In this document: piece after piece, positions 57,601-64,000 of the stretch
Layout: every line of letters starts with the position of its first letter
Numbering within the stretch: position 1 is the stretch's first letter
NCBI RefSeq assembly: GCF_030435805.1
Contig: NC_081291.1
Location: 14,345,001-14,409,000, forward strand
DNA length: 64,000 nucleotides
DNA from: Mustela lutreola
Taxonomy: Eukaryota > Chordata > Mammalia > Carnivora > Mustelidae
Reading direction: 5' to 3'
Notes under the pieces: model-generated
Told to the model about the DNA's origin: nothing
Databases searched by the model: none
Seen by the model: the letters and a program-made list of their open reading frames with translations, nothing else
Translations under genes and position numbers: made by a program

Positions 57601-60600
57601 TTGTCCTGATTTTATGGATGAGGAAGCTGAGGCTCAGAGAGGTTAAGTAACTTGCCCAAGGTCACACAGCATTCAAACTGGGCTGCTTAGCTCTGAAGAC
57701 TGCAGAGTTATGCTGCTGCCCGTGGAGATGTGGAGAGAGTTTGAGATTGGGGGGGAGGGGAAGTGGGGGGAGGGAGGAGCTTTGGGGCAGACCAGTCCCA
57801 AAGGGCACCTTCCCTTCTACTCTGCACACTGAGTCAGGAGCCCCACCTGGTTTCTGAGGATGGGTCAGTGTATCCCCTGGGAGCTTATTCACCTTGCAGC
57901 CCTTGCCTAATGCCACAACACTCTTATCTCCTCTCCCTTCCAGGAGCTGGAGAAGCTCGGGCTTGGTGACAGTGTGGACCTGCACGTGTATGAGATTCCC
58001 GTCGAGTACCAGACGGTCCAGAGGCTCATCCCTGCCCTGTGGGAGAAGCACAGCCCACAGGTGAGTGGGGCGAAGGCAGGTGCTCCCTCATCAGGACCCG
58101 CAGGTGGGCACCCCACACATGGATAATTTGTTAGTGGCTTTGTTCCTGCTTCATTCGTGTGCCTGATGACATGGCCTCGTCCCCCAAAAGGGCCATACTT
58201 TCCTGGGTTACCCGTGGATGTCCGGGAGGAAAGCAAACATTTGGGACCTCCCATAGCCTGGCTCTGTCCCACTGGACAGTCAGTTTCAGTCATGACATGT
58301 TTGGCTATATGTGACAGTCAAAACACACCTTAGCTCAGCTTAAACGCCAGCATTGTATGCTTCAGGTATAGCTTGATCCAGGCACTCTCCCAGTGCTATC
58401 AGCATTCCCTCCTGGCCATTCAGCTTTGCTTTGCTCTTCATTTTTGCTTTGGCAAAGACAGATGGCTGCTGGGTGATACCCTCCCAACTGAGCCCCTCAG
58501 CGGAAGGAGAACAACCTCCCTCTTGATAATTTCCCAGAGTCCATGGTTGATTCTCACTGGTGCACCTGGGTCCCACACCAGTCCCTGAACCAAGCACTAC
58601 GGCTGGGGGGTTCGAGGAAGGACGAAATGCTCTCATTTATGAGGCCTGGTCACATGCCTACTTTGGTGGCCAGGAAGTGGCATCACCTCCGTCCAAACCT
58701 AGTTGAAGGAGAAGGGGGACTTGGGAGTTCCACAAAGGGAGCATGAGAATGGCAGGGAACTGGCTCTTGCCAGATATGGTGGAATGGAAAAGCAGGAGCT
58801 ACATCCTCCCACCACAGATACATGCGACCAGCCCAGACAATGGACTTGGAGAGCCCCAGGGGGTCAGGAGTGAAAGTTGCCTGGGAAGTTGGGGGGGGGG
58901 TGCTGGCCTCTCTGATGGGTGGGGTACTGGTGGCCTGTGGGGGCCGCGCCCAGCTTCCCAGCTAGCCTGCCCTTCTGGATTTTCCAGGGTCAACCCCTGG
59001 AAACCTCCTTCCTCAGGAGCTCTTCTGTCGGGTCTCAAATGGAATCCGTCCCTTTGTACAGGGCGACCTGGAGGCTTAGGGAGATGTCCCTGAAGCCTCT
59101 GTGAGAGGGCATTTTCCTCTCTGTCTGTGCCCTCTGGCCTCTTTCTAGTTAAACAAACAAAATTACCCTAAAGGATGAACCTGTTGTTTCTTTTTAAAGA
59201 TTTTATTTATTTGACAGACAGAGATCACAGGTGGGCAGAGAGGCAGGCAGAGAGAGAGGGGGGAAGCAGGCTCCCCGCTGAGCAGAGAGCCCGATGGGGG
59301 GGCCAGATCCCAGGACCCCAGGACCATGACCTGAGCCAAAGGCAGAGACTTTAACCCACTGAACACCCAGGCGCCCCTGAACATGTTTTTGTTTGTTCGT
59401 TCGTTTGTTTGTTTGTTTTGTTTGTTTGTTTTTAATTTCCGTGCCCGAGAGTCAGCCCTGGTGAGTCACCAGGCACCACGGTTACGGCTGTCACTCACAC
59501 GCGCAGGTGCCCATACGCACGCGCGGTTGAAAGCAGTCCACGTGGACGCGGTTCCTGGGTCTGCTGTAGCAGACGCTGTAGACACTTAGAACAGCAGAAA
59601 TGGGTTCTCCCATTCCTGGAGGCCGGAAGTCCACGATCCGGGCCTCAGCAGCGGCACCCCTGCCCGCCTGGTCTCCTCCAGCTTCTGGGGGCTCCACGTT
59701 CCTTGGCTTGTAGCGGGGTCTCTCGCGTGTCTGCGTCTGCGGTCACACGGACTTCCCCCACGTGTCTCTGCCTTTGCTTCCTGCGTCTCTGAAGGACACA
59801 CGTCAGTGGATTTGGGACCCACCCACACAATGCATGGGGGTCTCCTCCCGTGATCCTTTACTTTTTTGCGTCTGTGAAAAACCCTTTTTCCAAATAAGGT
59901 CTCGGTCACGGTTTCCTGGCAGTGGAACAGGGACAGTTTTTTTTGGTTTGTTTTTGTTTTTTGGCGGGGGGAGGGTTGGTATGAGGGGAGTATCACCATT
60001 CAGCTCATTATACTACAGCTGCTGCTTTGTTTTCATGTTCCCCGATTCTGTTTATGGAGCACCAGGTGTGGGCCGTCCAGTCAGTGAATGAACTTTGTAA
60101 CTCCAGAGAGTTCCATTCTGCACCAGAGTGGCCCCCTAGACGTTAGCACGCCATTCCCTAGGACCCTTTAAATGTCCCACTAGGAACCTTTTAAAAATGT
60201 CAGAATAAATGGGTGAAATAAATTTTAATAATATTTTCAGTCGGGGCGCCTGGGTGGCTCAGTTGTTAAGTGACTGCCTTTGGCTGAGGTCAAGTTCTCA
60301 GGGTCCTAAGGTCAAGCCCCTCATCGGGCTCTCTGCTCAGTGGGGAGCCTGCTTCCCCCTCTCTCTCTGCCTACTTGTGATCTCTGTCTGTCTGTCAAAT
60401 AAATAAATAAAATCTTTTTTAAAAATATAAATTAAAAAATTATCTCGACCATAATCAACTTTAAAAGAGTTATTATGGAGATATCTTACATTCCTTTGTG
60501 TATGTAGGTGCCCAGCCTCCAGAACCTGGTGTGTGTTCCACACTGATGTCACATCTCAGTTCATACCAGCCACATTTTCAGTGCCCACTAGCCATGTGCC

Positions 60601-62181
60601 CCCCCCCCAACCACGGCCACCTAGAATGCTCCTCAGCCCCTACTTTAAATGTCTACATATATAAATGTTTACGTTTGTATCGCCCTTTCTGTGCGTAAGC
60701 ATATACACAATTAATAGTTGAAATTCAACTGTATTCTTTGAGGTCTTCTGCCTTTTATAAATATTTTATCATGAGCATCTTAATTACCTGGTCATGAAAG
60801 TCTCCCTTACGTTATTCCTTTTTGTTTTTTTGTTTTGTTTTGTTTTCAAATTAAATTCAATTAGCCAATGTACAGTACTTCATTAGTTTCAGATGTAGTG
60901 CTCAATAACTTATCTCCCTGTCGTCATTGTAACAGCTGGGCAATTTTTAGTAATGAATATAACTGTTTTTCCATTATTGAGCCTGTGTTTTCGGTTTGGT
61001 TTTTTTTTCTCATTTTTAGAAAAAACACTGAAGTGACAACTGACAGATTATTACCTCTTTGCAGTCAAATGCTCTGCCACTTAGCTATATCCCCAGATTA
61101 TGACCTCTTGGAACGTAGGTTAGATTCCTTGAGGTTACACCTTGTCTTGGGTATTTGGCAATATGTCTTGAAGATCCTTCCTTACAGAACTGCTTTTGGG
61201 GAGCACCTGGGAGGCTCAGTCGGTTAAGCATCTGCCTTCAGCTCAGGTCATAATCTCAGGGTCTTGGGTTCGAGCCCCACATTGGACTCCCTGGGGAGTC
61301 TGCTTCTCCTTCTCCTTCTTCCCCTCCCACCACTCATGCTCTCTCTCTCTCTCCCTCTGTCTCAAATAAATAAATAAAATCTTAAAAAGAAAAAAAAAAA
61401 AAACTGGGACGCCTGGGTGGCTCTTTGGTTGGGCAGCTGCCTTCGGCTCAGGTCATGATCCCAGCACCCTGGGATCGAGTCCCACATCGGGCTCCTTGCT
61501 CAGCAGGGAGCCTGCTTCTCCCTCTGCCTCTGCCTGCCTCTCTGTCTGCTTGTGCTCACTTGCACTCTCTCCCTCTATCTCTGACAAGTAAATAAATAAA
61601 ATTAAAAAAAAAAAAAAAAACTGCTTTTGGCACGTTAACAGCTACCTGGTAGCTCCTAATTTATTAGCCAGCCCCCTGGTAGTGGCCAATGAGGTGGTTT
61701 CTGGTGTTGGCTCGGGGTAACACAGCTGCAATGAACATCCTGGCATGTTGCACATCCGGGCATGTTTTCTGGGCAGACCTTTCAGTGGGGTGACTGTATG
61801 ATCTCTTCCTGCAGCCGGGGGCCAGAAACAATGTGACCCTGGGCAGAGCCCCGGGGAGGATGCTGTCATTGTCTTGGTCTGGGGTAGGGGGAATGGGACC
61901 CACAGTCTCATGGCCAAACCCAGTTAAGCCCTGCCCGTCTGTCTGCAGCTCGTGGTGCATGTGGGGGTGTCGGGCATGGCGACCACGGTCACACTGGAGA
62001 AGTGCGGGCATAACAAGGGCTACAAGGGGCTGGACAACTGTCGCTTCTGCCCTGGCTCCCAGTGCTGCGTGGAGGACGGCCCGGAAAGCATTGATTCCAT
62101 CATCGACATGGACGCTGTCTGTAAGAGGGTCACGACGCTGGGCCTGGATGTGTCTGTGACCATTTCACAGGATGCCGGCAG
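39508..62181 (+). CDS. PGPEP1: PGPEP1, pyroglutamyl-peptidase I (exons 1-4; last exon outside window)
   Basis: PGPEP1 is a cytosolic cysteine peptidase (family C15) that removes N-terminal pyroglutamate from peptides such as TRH. Four exons join in frame with GT-AG introns: 39508-39541, 41789-41841, 57944-58060 and 61949-62181. They encode [19 protein letters not shown] and onward to VTISQDAG, residues 1-145 plus two bases of Arg146, of a protein usually 209 residues long. The N-terminal VTGFGPFG motif and the catalytic Glu85 in [11 protein letters not shown] are visible. The nucleophile Cys149 and His168 of the human enzyme would be in the final exon, which I cannot find before 64000. No break is seen. 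Introns are 2247, 16102 and 3888 bp. Confidence 0.96.
40441..40474. repeat. C-rich tract in PGPEP1 intron 1
   Basis: Fourteen or more C in a row, then CGCCCCCGCCCCGC. The opposite strand could form a G-quadruplex. Confidence 0.85.
40555..40650 (-). mobile_element. MIR fragment
   Basis: CATTTTGCACAGAGGAAACTG to GGTGGAGCTGGGACTC, a reversed MIR. Confidence 0.7.
40860..41005 (+). mobile_element. MIR fragment
   Basis: GGTTTCAAATCCCAGCTCTTC, GTGACCCTGGGCAGTGG and TATCTGTGCCTTAG follow MIR order. Confidence 0.7.
41380..41575 (+). mobile_element. Can-SINE, young-looking, PGPEP1 intron 1
   Basis: Close to the mustelid-type consensus, with a perfect 15-bp duplication AAAAGCAGTTAAGAG at 41365-41379 and 41576-41590. 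It ends 213 bp before exon 2. Confidence 0.96.
41789..41841 (+). CDS. PGPEP1: PGPEP1 exon 2
   Basis: 53 nt complete Gly12 and encode [17 protein letters not shown]. The FGPFG turn belongs to the substrate-binding N-terminal motif of peptidase family C15. The acceptor is TCTTTCAG and the donor GTAACT, phase 0 at the 3' side. Confidence 0.95.
41842..43180. other. 5' part of PGPEP1 intron 2, nothing recognised
   Basis: No SINE or exon is seen. An A23-type tract lies at 43143-43165 with no body or target duplication that I can pair with it. Confidence 0.5.
43181..43680 (-). mobile_element. L1M/L1ME 3' fragment
   Basis: GGATCAAGATCTAGAACATT, CCAGGTGTAAACATC and CACGTGGGTGTCACC fit reversed L1M wording. 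The boundaries are rough. Confidence 0.5.
43805..44095. repeat. 290-bp polypyrimidine (TCTCTG)-like tract
   Basis: Almost wholly C/T with occasional G, in units such as GTCTCTGTCTCTCTG. The complementary strand is purine-rich. Confidence 0.85.
44096..45365. other. PGPEP1 intron 2, nothing recognised
   Basis: It contains an octamer ATTTGCAT at 44865-44872 and G-tracts near 45220. No exon with conserved coding is seen. Confidence 0.5.
45370..45526 (-). mobile_element. Can-SINE
   Basis: TTAAGATTTTAATTTATTT to AACCACCCAGCCGCCCC, internally shortened. Confidence 0.88.
45636..45745 (+). mobile_element. Can-SINE, short type
   Basis: GGCACCTGGCTGGCTTCGTC head and A15 tail. GAAGGTGACTCA is duplicated on both sides. 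Confidence 0.88.
46002..46188 (-). mobile_element. Can-SINE
   Basis: T-tail then TTAAGATTTTATTTATTT, ending GAGCACCCAGGGACCCC. Confidence 0.92.
46835..47660 (-). mobile_element. L1M 3' region split by a SINE
   Basis: TATATATAACATAACATTTACC, CATAATGTCCTCAAGGTTC and, after the SINE, CCCAGAAATGGAATTGCTGG. It is reversed and so antisense to PGPEP1. Confidence 0.85.
47359..47566 (-). mobile_element. Can-SINE in L1M
   Basis: Target duplication AAGAGGCTGCTTTC / AAGAGGCTGTTTTC. Confidence 0.94.
47672..47786 (-). mobile_element. Can-SINE, short type
   Basis: Reversed short head with GATCAAGACCCACATGC and GCCAGTCAGGCACCCC. Confidence 0.85.
47802..48017 (-). mobile_element. Can-SINE
   Basis: Target duplication TGTTCTGAGTCATTT / TGTTCTGAATCACTT. 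Confidence 0.93.
48062..48266 (-). mobile_element. Can-SINE in L1M
   Basis: CAGACATGATACCCC / CAGACACGATACCCC duplicated on both sides. Confidence 0.93.
48940..49116 (-). mobile_element. Can-SINE with perfect 19-bp target duplication
   Basis: CTGAATCTGTTATATTTTA at 48921-48939 and 49117-49135, identical. Probably a recent insertion. Confidence 0.96.
49190..49286 (-). mobile_element. truncated Can-SINE
   Basis: The T-tail joins directly to GATGCGGGGCTCCATCCC, so the CT-rich body is missing. Imperfect flanks CTAATCCACCATTCTTTC / CTAATTCCATCTTTCC. Confidence 0.85.
49530..49840 (-). mobile_element. L1M 3' UTR segment
   Basis: CAGAATAATTTTAGAGATG, CACTTGATCTCCCCTGGTG and CACCAATGTCCTTCTTCTG fit an L1M 3' UTR. 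Confidence 0.65.
49893..50060 (+). mobile_element. Can-SINE, diverged
   Basis: GGTGCCTGGGTGGCTCAGTGG to GCATGGAGTCTGCTTGAG with an AATAAAATTTTT tail. Confidence 0.88.
50064..50700 (-). mobile_element. L1M 3' region
   Basis: CATACCATAAAATTCACCC, TTGTATAACCATCACCAC, GGCCGAGTAATATTCCATTC and CTTTCATTTCTCTTGGG are in reversed L1 order. Confidence 0.85.
50821..50857. repeat. (CA)n(CG)n alternating purine-pyrimidine run
   Basis: ACACACAC, then CGCGCGCG, then ACACACAC. A Z-DNA-prone repeat. Confidence 0.9.
50920..51104 (-). mobile_element. Can-SINE
   Basis: AAAGATTTTTATTTATTT to GCCACCCAGGCATCCCC. Confidence 0.92.
51115..51500 (+). mobile_element. L1M/L1ME fragment (weak)
   Basis: ATTGTGGAAACTTGGAAGCC then GATGGAGTACTGGGCTCC is diverged L1 ORF2-end wording. 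Confidence 0.45.
51516..51716 (-). mobile_element. Can-SINE (cluster member 1)
   Basis: Flanked by TATGCTGCATTTTTT on both sides. Confidence 0.94.
51725..51914 (-). mobile_element. Can-SINE (cluster member 2)
   Basis: Follows member 1. ATATGCTGC recurs after it. Confidence 0.94.
51937..52114 (-). mobile_element. Can-SINE (cluster member 3)
   Basis: Target duplication GCTTTAATGTCTTT on both sides. Confidence 0.95.
52130..52823. mobile_element. L1M untranslated-region fragment
   Basis: CTTGAGCTTTGTTCTGGGA, GGAAATAGTTTGATCC, GGGGCTAATTTTT and AAGGTCAGAAAAGTGTTATT are in the order of a known old L1 UTR. I do not fix the orientation. Confidence 0.65.
52824..53029 (-). mobile_element. Can-SINE
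   Basis: Target duplication AGCCAGAAGAAATT on both sides. Confidence 0.95.
53175..53275 (-). mobile_element. MIR fragment
   Basis: CCATTTACAGATGAGAAAAC then GCCCAAGGTCACCCAGCC, a reversed MIR core. Confidence 0.75.
53360..54050 (-). mobile_element. L1M 3' region split by a SINE
   Basis: CAATTCAGTGGCATTTAG, CATTTCATGTACATGAAATC and GGCTGAATAATATTC, reversed L1. Confidence 0.85.
53408..53606 (-). mobile_element. Can-SINE in L1M
   Basis: Target duplication AAAGTAACTGTTTTA on both sides. Confidence 0.95.
54055..54167 (-). mobile_element. Can-SINE, short type
   Basis: Reversed short head. AGGAGTTACTTTT / AGGAACTACTTTT on the two sides. Confidence 0.83.
54310..54690 (-). mobile_element. L2 fragment
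   Basis: GCCAGTGCAAAGGTCCTGACG and GGGCCTCATAGACCATGG follow a reversed L2. Confidence 0.65.
54805..55500 (+). mobile_element. 5'-truncated young L1 3' end
   Basis: About 700 bp of ORF2 end and 3' UTR: GGAATGCAAGCTGGTGCAGC, ATGTTTATAGCAGCAATGTCC, GGATGGAACTAGAGAGTATT, AATACATCATATGTTCATT and an A-tail. It is flanked by AACTTAGGGTACCCCA (54796) and AACTTGGGGTACCCCA (after the SINE, about 55711). It is much less diverged than the L1M pieces nearby and is sense to PGPEP1. Confidence 0.92.
55512..55708 (+). mobile_element. Can-SINE in the L1 tail/target duplication
   Basis: Near-consensus copy with AAAAAACTTGG duplicated on both sides. It sits exactly at the L1 3' junction. Confidence 0.95.
55750..57220. 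other. PGPEP1 intron 2, little recognised
   Basis: Two related phrases, TGATAATTATTACTCGGAG (about 55818) and CCAATAATCGTTATTCAGAG (about 56820), each after CAGTAGCATTTTCAA-like text, suggest an old repeat present twice. There is no exon. Confidence 0.4.
57239..57420 (-). mobile_element. Can-SINE
   Basis: Target duplication CTATAAATAATTCT on both sides. Confidence 0.95.
57485..57715 (-). mobile_element. MIR, nearly full length
   Basis: GTTGAGCACTTGCTATGTGCC, GATGAGGAAGCTGAGGC and AACTTGCCCAAGGTCACAC, a well-preserved reversed MIR 230 bp upstream of exon 3. Confidence 0.88.
57944..58060 (+). CDS. PGPEP1: PGPEP1 exon 3
   Basis: 117 nt encode 39 residues (30-68) starting [19 protein letters not shown] and ending LWEKHSPQ. 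The acceptor is CCTTCCAG and the donor GTGAGTGG, phase 0 on both sides. It follows the 16.1-kb intron 2. Confidence 0.96.
59190..59377 (-). mobile_element. Can-SINE
   Basis: TTTAAAGATTTTATTTATTT to GAACACCCAGGCGCCCC; flanks GAACCTGTTGTTT / GAACATGTTTTTG. Confidence 0.92.
59388..59432. repeat. (GTTT)n microsatellite
   Basis: TTTGTTTG units with two GTTC variants. Confidence 0.9.
59552..59932 (-). mobile_element. MLT1-type (MaLR/ERVL) LTR fossil
   Basis: Reversed solo LTR with CTGGAGGCCGGAAGTCC, GTTCCTTGGCTTGTAGC and CCAAATAAGGTCTCGG. It is ancient and broken, with unusually many CpGs for its age. Confidence 0.7.
60243..60425 (+). mobile_element. Can-SINE
   Basis: GGGGCGCCTGGGTGGCTCAG to CTGCCTACTTGTGATCTC and AAATAAATAAATAAAATC. 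Confidence 0.95.
60826..60920 (-). mobile_element. L1 3' terminal fragment
   Basis: AAATTCAATTAGCCAATGTAC and CATTAGTTTCAGATGTAGTG are the reversed end of a carnivore L1. Confidence 0.65.
61201..61404 (+). mobile_element. Can-SINE (first of a pair)
   Basis: GGAGCACCTGGGAGGCTCAG head. It shares outer flanks AACTGCTTTTGG with the next SINE. Confidence 0.92.
61405..61618 (+). mobile_element. Can-SINE (second of a pair)
   Basis: GGACGCCTGGGTGGCTC head and A-tail. AACTGCTTTTGG lies at 61188-61199 and 61619-61630. It ends 330 bp before exon 4. Confidence 0.93.
61640..61800 (-). mobile_element. possible L1M fragment
   Basis: ACAGCTGCAATGAACATCCTGG and CATGTTGCACATCCGGG, weak reversed L1 wording. 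Confidence 0.4.
61949..62181 (+). CDS. PGPEP1: PGPEP1 exon 4 (catalytic Glu)
   Basis: 233 nt encode residues 69-145 and two bases of codon 146, from [10 protein letters not shown] to SVTISQDAG. The catalytic Glu85 lies in TLEKC, and [10 protein letters not shown] is the cysteine-rich loop of the mammalian enzyme. The acceptor is GTCTGCAG and the donor GTAGGG, phase 2. The next exon should open with the residues around Cys149. Confidence 0.96.
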
Positions 62182-62495
62182 GTAGGGCTCCTGGGGGTGA
62201 GTGTGAGTGGTGGTTTCCCTCGTCTACTGGCCCAGGCTAGCAATGGGCAAGCCAAGTGTGTTGACTTTGGCCTCTGTGGGCCGAGCACTCACCAGTCATG
62301 AGCCTCGGAATAAGTATATGCTCCAAGAGGTCCCACTCATTCTGCTTCCAAGGCTCATGATGTGTGGGTCTGCCCATGTGGCCTCACCCAAGTCCTGGCT
62401 TCTTCTGCGTGGGCACTGCCCCAGCCACCTCTCTGGTGGTCCTCCTGCCCCTCTGCCCAGGCCTAGACAGTCCTCCCCCTCCAAGCATTTGGTTT

Positions 62496-62935
62496 TTGTG
62501 GTAGTTTTCTGTGGCTCTCATGACAAAGCCCATCAACTTGGTCGCTTAGGACAACCAAGATTCATGCTCTTCTAGTTCTGGAGGCTAAAAGTCCAAAGCC
62601 AAGTCCAAAGTCCAGATCCTTCTGTTGGCAACATTTACTCCTTCTGGAGGCTCTGAGGGAGACTGTTCCCAGCTTTTTGGTGGCTGCTGGTAACACTGGG
62701 TGTTCCTTGGCTTGGGGCTGTGTCACCCCAATCTCTGCCTCCATCTCCCCATGACCTTCTTCCCTGCGTGCATGTGTTCACGTGGCCTGCTTCCGAGGAC
62801 CCCGTTGCTGGATTTAGGACCCACCCAAGTCCGGCAGGATGTCATCTTAACTAATTATATCTGCAAGACCCTTGTATCCAAATAAGGTCGCATCTTAAGG
62901 TTCAGGGTAAACATTACTTTGAGGAAGAAATAGCC
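62496..62935 (-). mobile_element. MLT1-type (MaLR/ERVL) LTR fossil
   Basis: Reversed solo LTR with AGTTCTGGAGGCTAAAAGTCC, GTGTTCCTTGGCTTGGGGC and CCAAATAAGGTCGCATC. It is ancient, broken, and lacks internal genes. Confidence 0.78.
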
Positions 62936-63059
62936 TCTTACAAGTCTTTTACACATTTAAATCAGATGGTATCCTAGAATAAAATCCCAATCTATCTCCA
63001 GCACCCACAGGGCATGTGTGGTTTGGCCCTTGCCACCTCTCCCCGCTCATCTACCTTTG

Positions 63060-63330
63060 CTCTCCCTGCCCCTACTGCACACCAGTCCCACCAACCAGCC
63101 TCCTCTGGCACGCTCATTCTAGCCTCAGGGCCTTTGCTCATGCTGTGGCCGCTGCTCAGAACTCATCTCCCTTTGATAAGGCGTCTTTCAGGCCTTAGCT
63201 CCAACAGGTGGCCTTCTTGGCGGGGGGGGGTCTCCTCAACCCCCTAGACCAAGTTGAGTCCTCTCTGTTCTGGGTCTTGTCAGCACGAGTGTCTCCGTTT
63301 CTCAGCACTTTGTATACTTCTCCAGCCCAA
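63060..63330 (+). mobile_element. L2 fragment
   Basis: GCCTCAGGGCCTTTGCTCATG and GGCGTCTTTCAGGCCTTAG are L2 phrases. Confidence 0.65.
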
Positions 63331-63785
63331 AGGCGGCAGGTGGCAGATTCAGTTGACTGAATGGAGTAACCGAATTCGCCACCATTCTGTTTTTAAAACT
63401 AATTCTAAATTGCACAGATAATTCTGGAATATCTTCTCATATGTTCCCATCGTGAAAAATTCTCTCGCCTTCTCTCCTTCTCCCCAGCAATCCCTCTATT
63501 AGATCTGAGACTTAATTGTAAAACATCCTACACCTTTCCATAGACAACTAACCCTTGGACAGTGTGGGGGGAGGGGTGCTGACCATCCCCCTGTGTAATT
63601 GAAAATTGTGTAACATTTGACTCCCCATCCCCCAAATTTAGCTACTAATAGCCCGCTGCTGACCGGAAACTTACCGGTCACATAAACAGTGGGTTAATAT
63701 ATATTGTGTTGGTTGTATGTGTTCTGTACTGTATTCTTAGTCAGCCTGAGAAAAGAAAATGTTATTAAGAAAATCATGAGGAGAG

Positions 63786-63880
63786 GCACCTGGCTGGCTC
63801 AGTCGTAGAGTGTGCAACTCTTGATCTCTGTGAGTTTGAGCCCAGTGCGGAGCATAGTGCTTACGTTAAGAAAAAAAAAA
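63786..63880 (+). mobile_element. Can-SINE, short type
   Basis: GGCACCTGGCTGGCTCAGTC head and A-tail. Target duplication AAAATCATGAGGAGA / AAAATCATAAGGAGA. Confidence 0.9.
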
Positions 63881-63895
63881 AAAAATCATAAGGAG

Positions 63896-64000
63896 ATGAA
63901 AGCAGCCACGTATGCATTGGCTGATGAATGGATAAGATGTGAGATATATCTGTATAGAGATACAGACACACACACATAGGAATATTACTCAGCAAACAAA
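63896..64000 (+). mobile_element. L1M fragment cut by the window edge
   Basis: GGCTGATGAATGGATAAGATG then GGAATATTACTCAGC is the start of an L1 ORF2-end block. Confidence 0.7.

Noticed and set aside
61058-61095. tRNA-fragment-like text GCTCTGCCACTTAGCTATAT
   Set aside because: It resembles the 3' part of a tRNA-derived rodent-type SINE but is too short and isolated to call.
8911-63880. tRNA-like sequences with A and B boxes
   Set aside because: All are heads of tRNA-derived Can-SINEs with A-tails and target duplications, not functional tRNA genes.
1-64000. CRISPR arrays, bacterial operons or a novel defence-like system
   Set aside because: The repeats are SINEs and microsatellites, and the only supported genes are spliced mammalian LSM4 and PGPEP1.

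Overview
This is mammalian nuclear DNA from a caniform carnivore, most probably a mustelid (the family is inferred). About fifty tRNA-derived Can-SINEs are present. Many carry the head CGCCTGGGTGGCTCAG, a body reading CTGCCTACTTGTGATCTC and an AAATAAATAAA tail; this body differs from dog SINEC_Cf and resembles mustelid copies. Older mammalian repeats (L2, MIR, L1M, MLT1) fill much of the rest. No bacterial, viral-genome or CRISPR-like content is visible.

Two host protein genes can be read exon by exon. LSM4 lies on the minus strand (coding exons between 27218 and 15270). All five coding exons join in frame with GT-AG introns and give a 139-residue Sm-like protein. PGPEP1 (pyroglutamyl-peptidase I) lies on the plus strand. 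Four exons (39508-39541, 41789-41841, 57944-58060, 61949-62181) encode residues 1-145 and two bases of codon 146. The exon with the catalytic Cys lies beyond the right edge. The genes are head to head, about 12 kb apart, each with a CpG-island promoter. This matches human 19p13.11, where JUND flanks LSM4 and GDF15 flanks PGPEP1; neither neighbour is in the window.

Layout: 1-14000 is intergenic DNA on the JUND side. It is GC-rich and SINE-poor, with old L2/MIR pieces, two CpG-rich blocks (about 2980-6620) and another at 13180-13720 with no recognisable gene, and an RFX-type X-box next to an AP-1 site at 7893-7915. 14000-27300 is LSM4. 27300-39300 is an intergenic region packed with SINEs, L1M fragments and two MLT1 LTR fossils. 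39300-64000 is PGPEP1, whose 16.1-kb intron 2 is loaded with antisense SINEs and L1 fragments.

The two genes do not share a pathway. LSM4 acts in RNA rings (LSM1-7 in mRNA decay, LSM2-8 in U6 snRNP), and PGPEP1 is a cytosolic cysteine peptidase that removes N-terminal pyroglutamate. I found no convincing new biological system. The most unusual observations are a perfect 71-bp tandem duplication in LSM4 intron 1, a perfect 55-bp repeat present twice in LSM4 intron 3, the X-box/AP-1 element, SINE concatemers inside single target-site duplications, and an L1 whose 3' target duplication was later split by a SINE.
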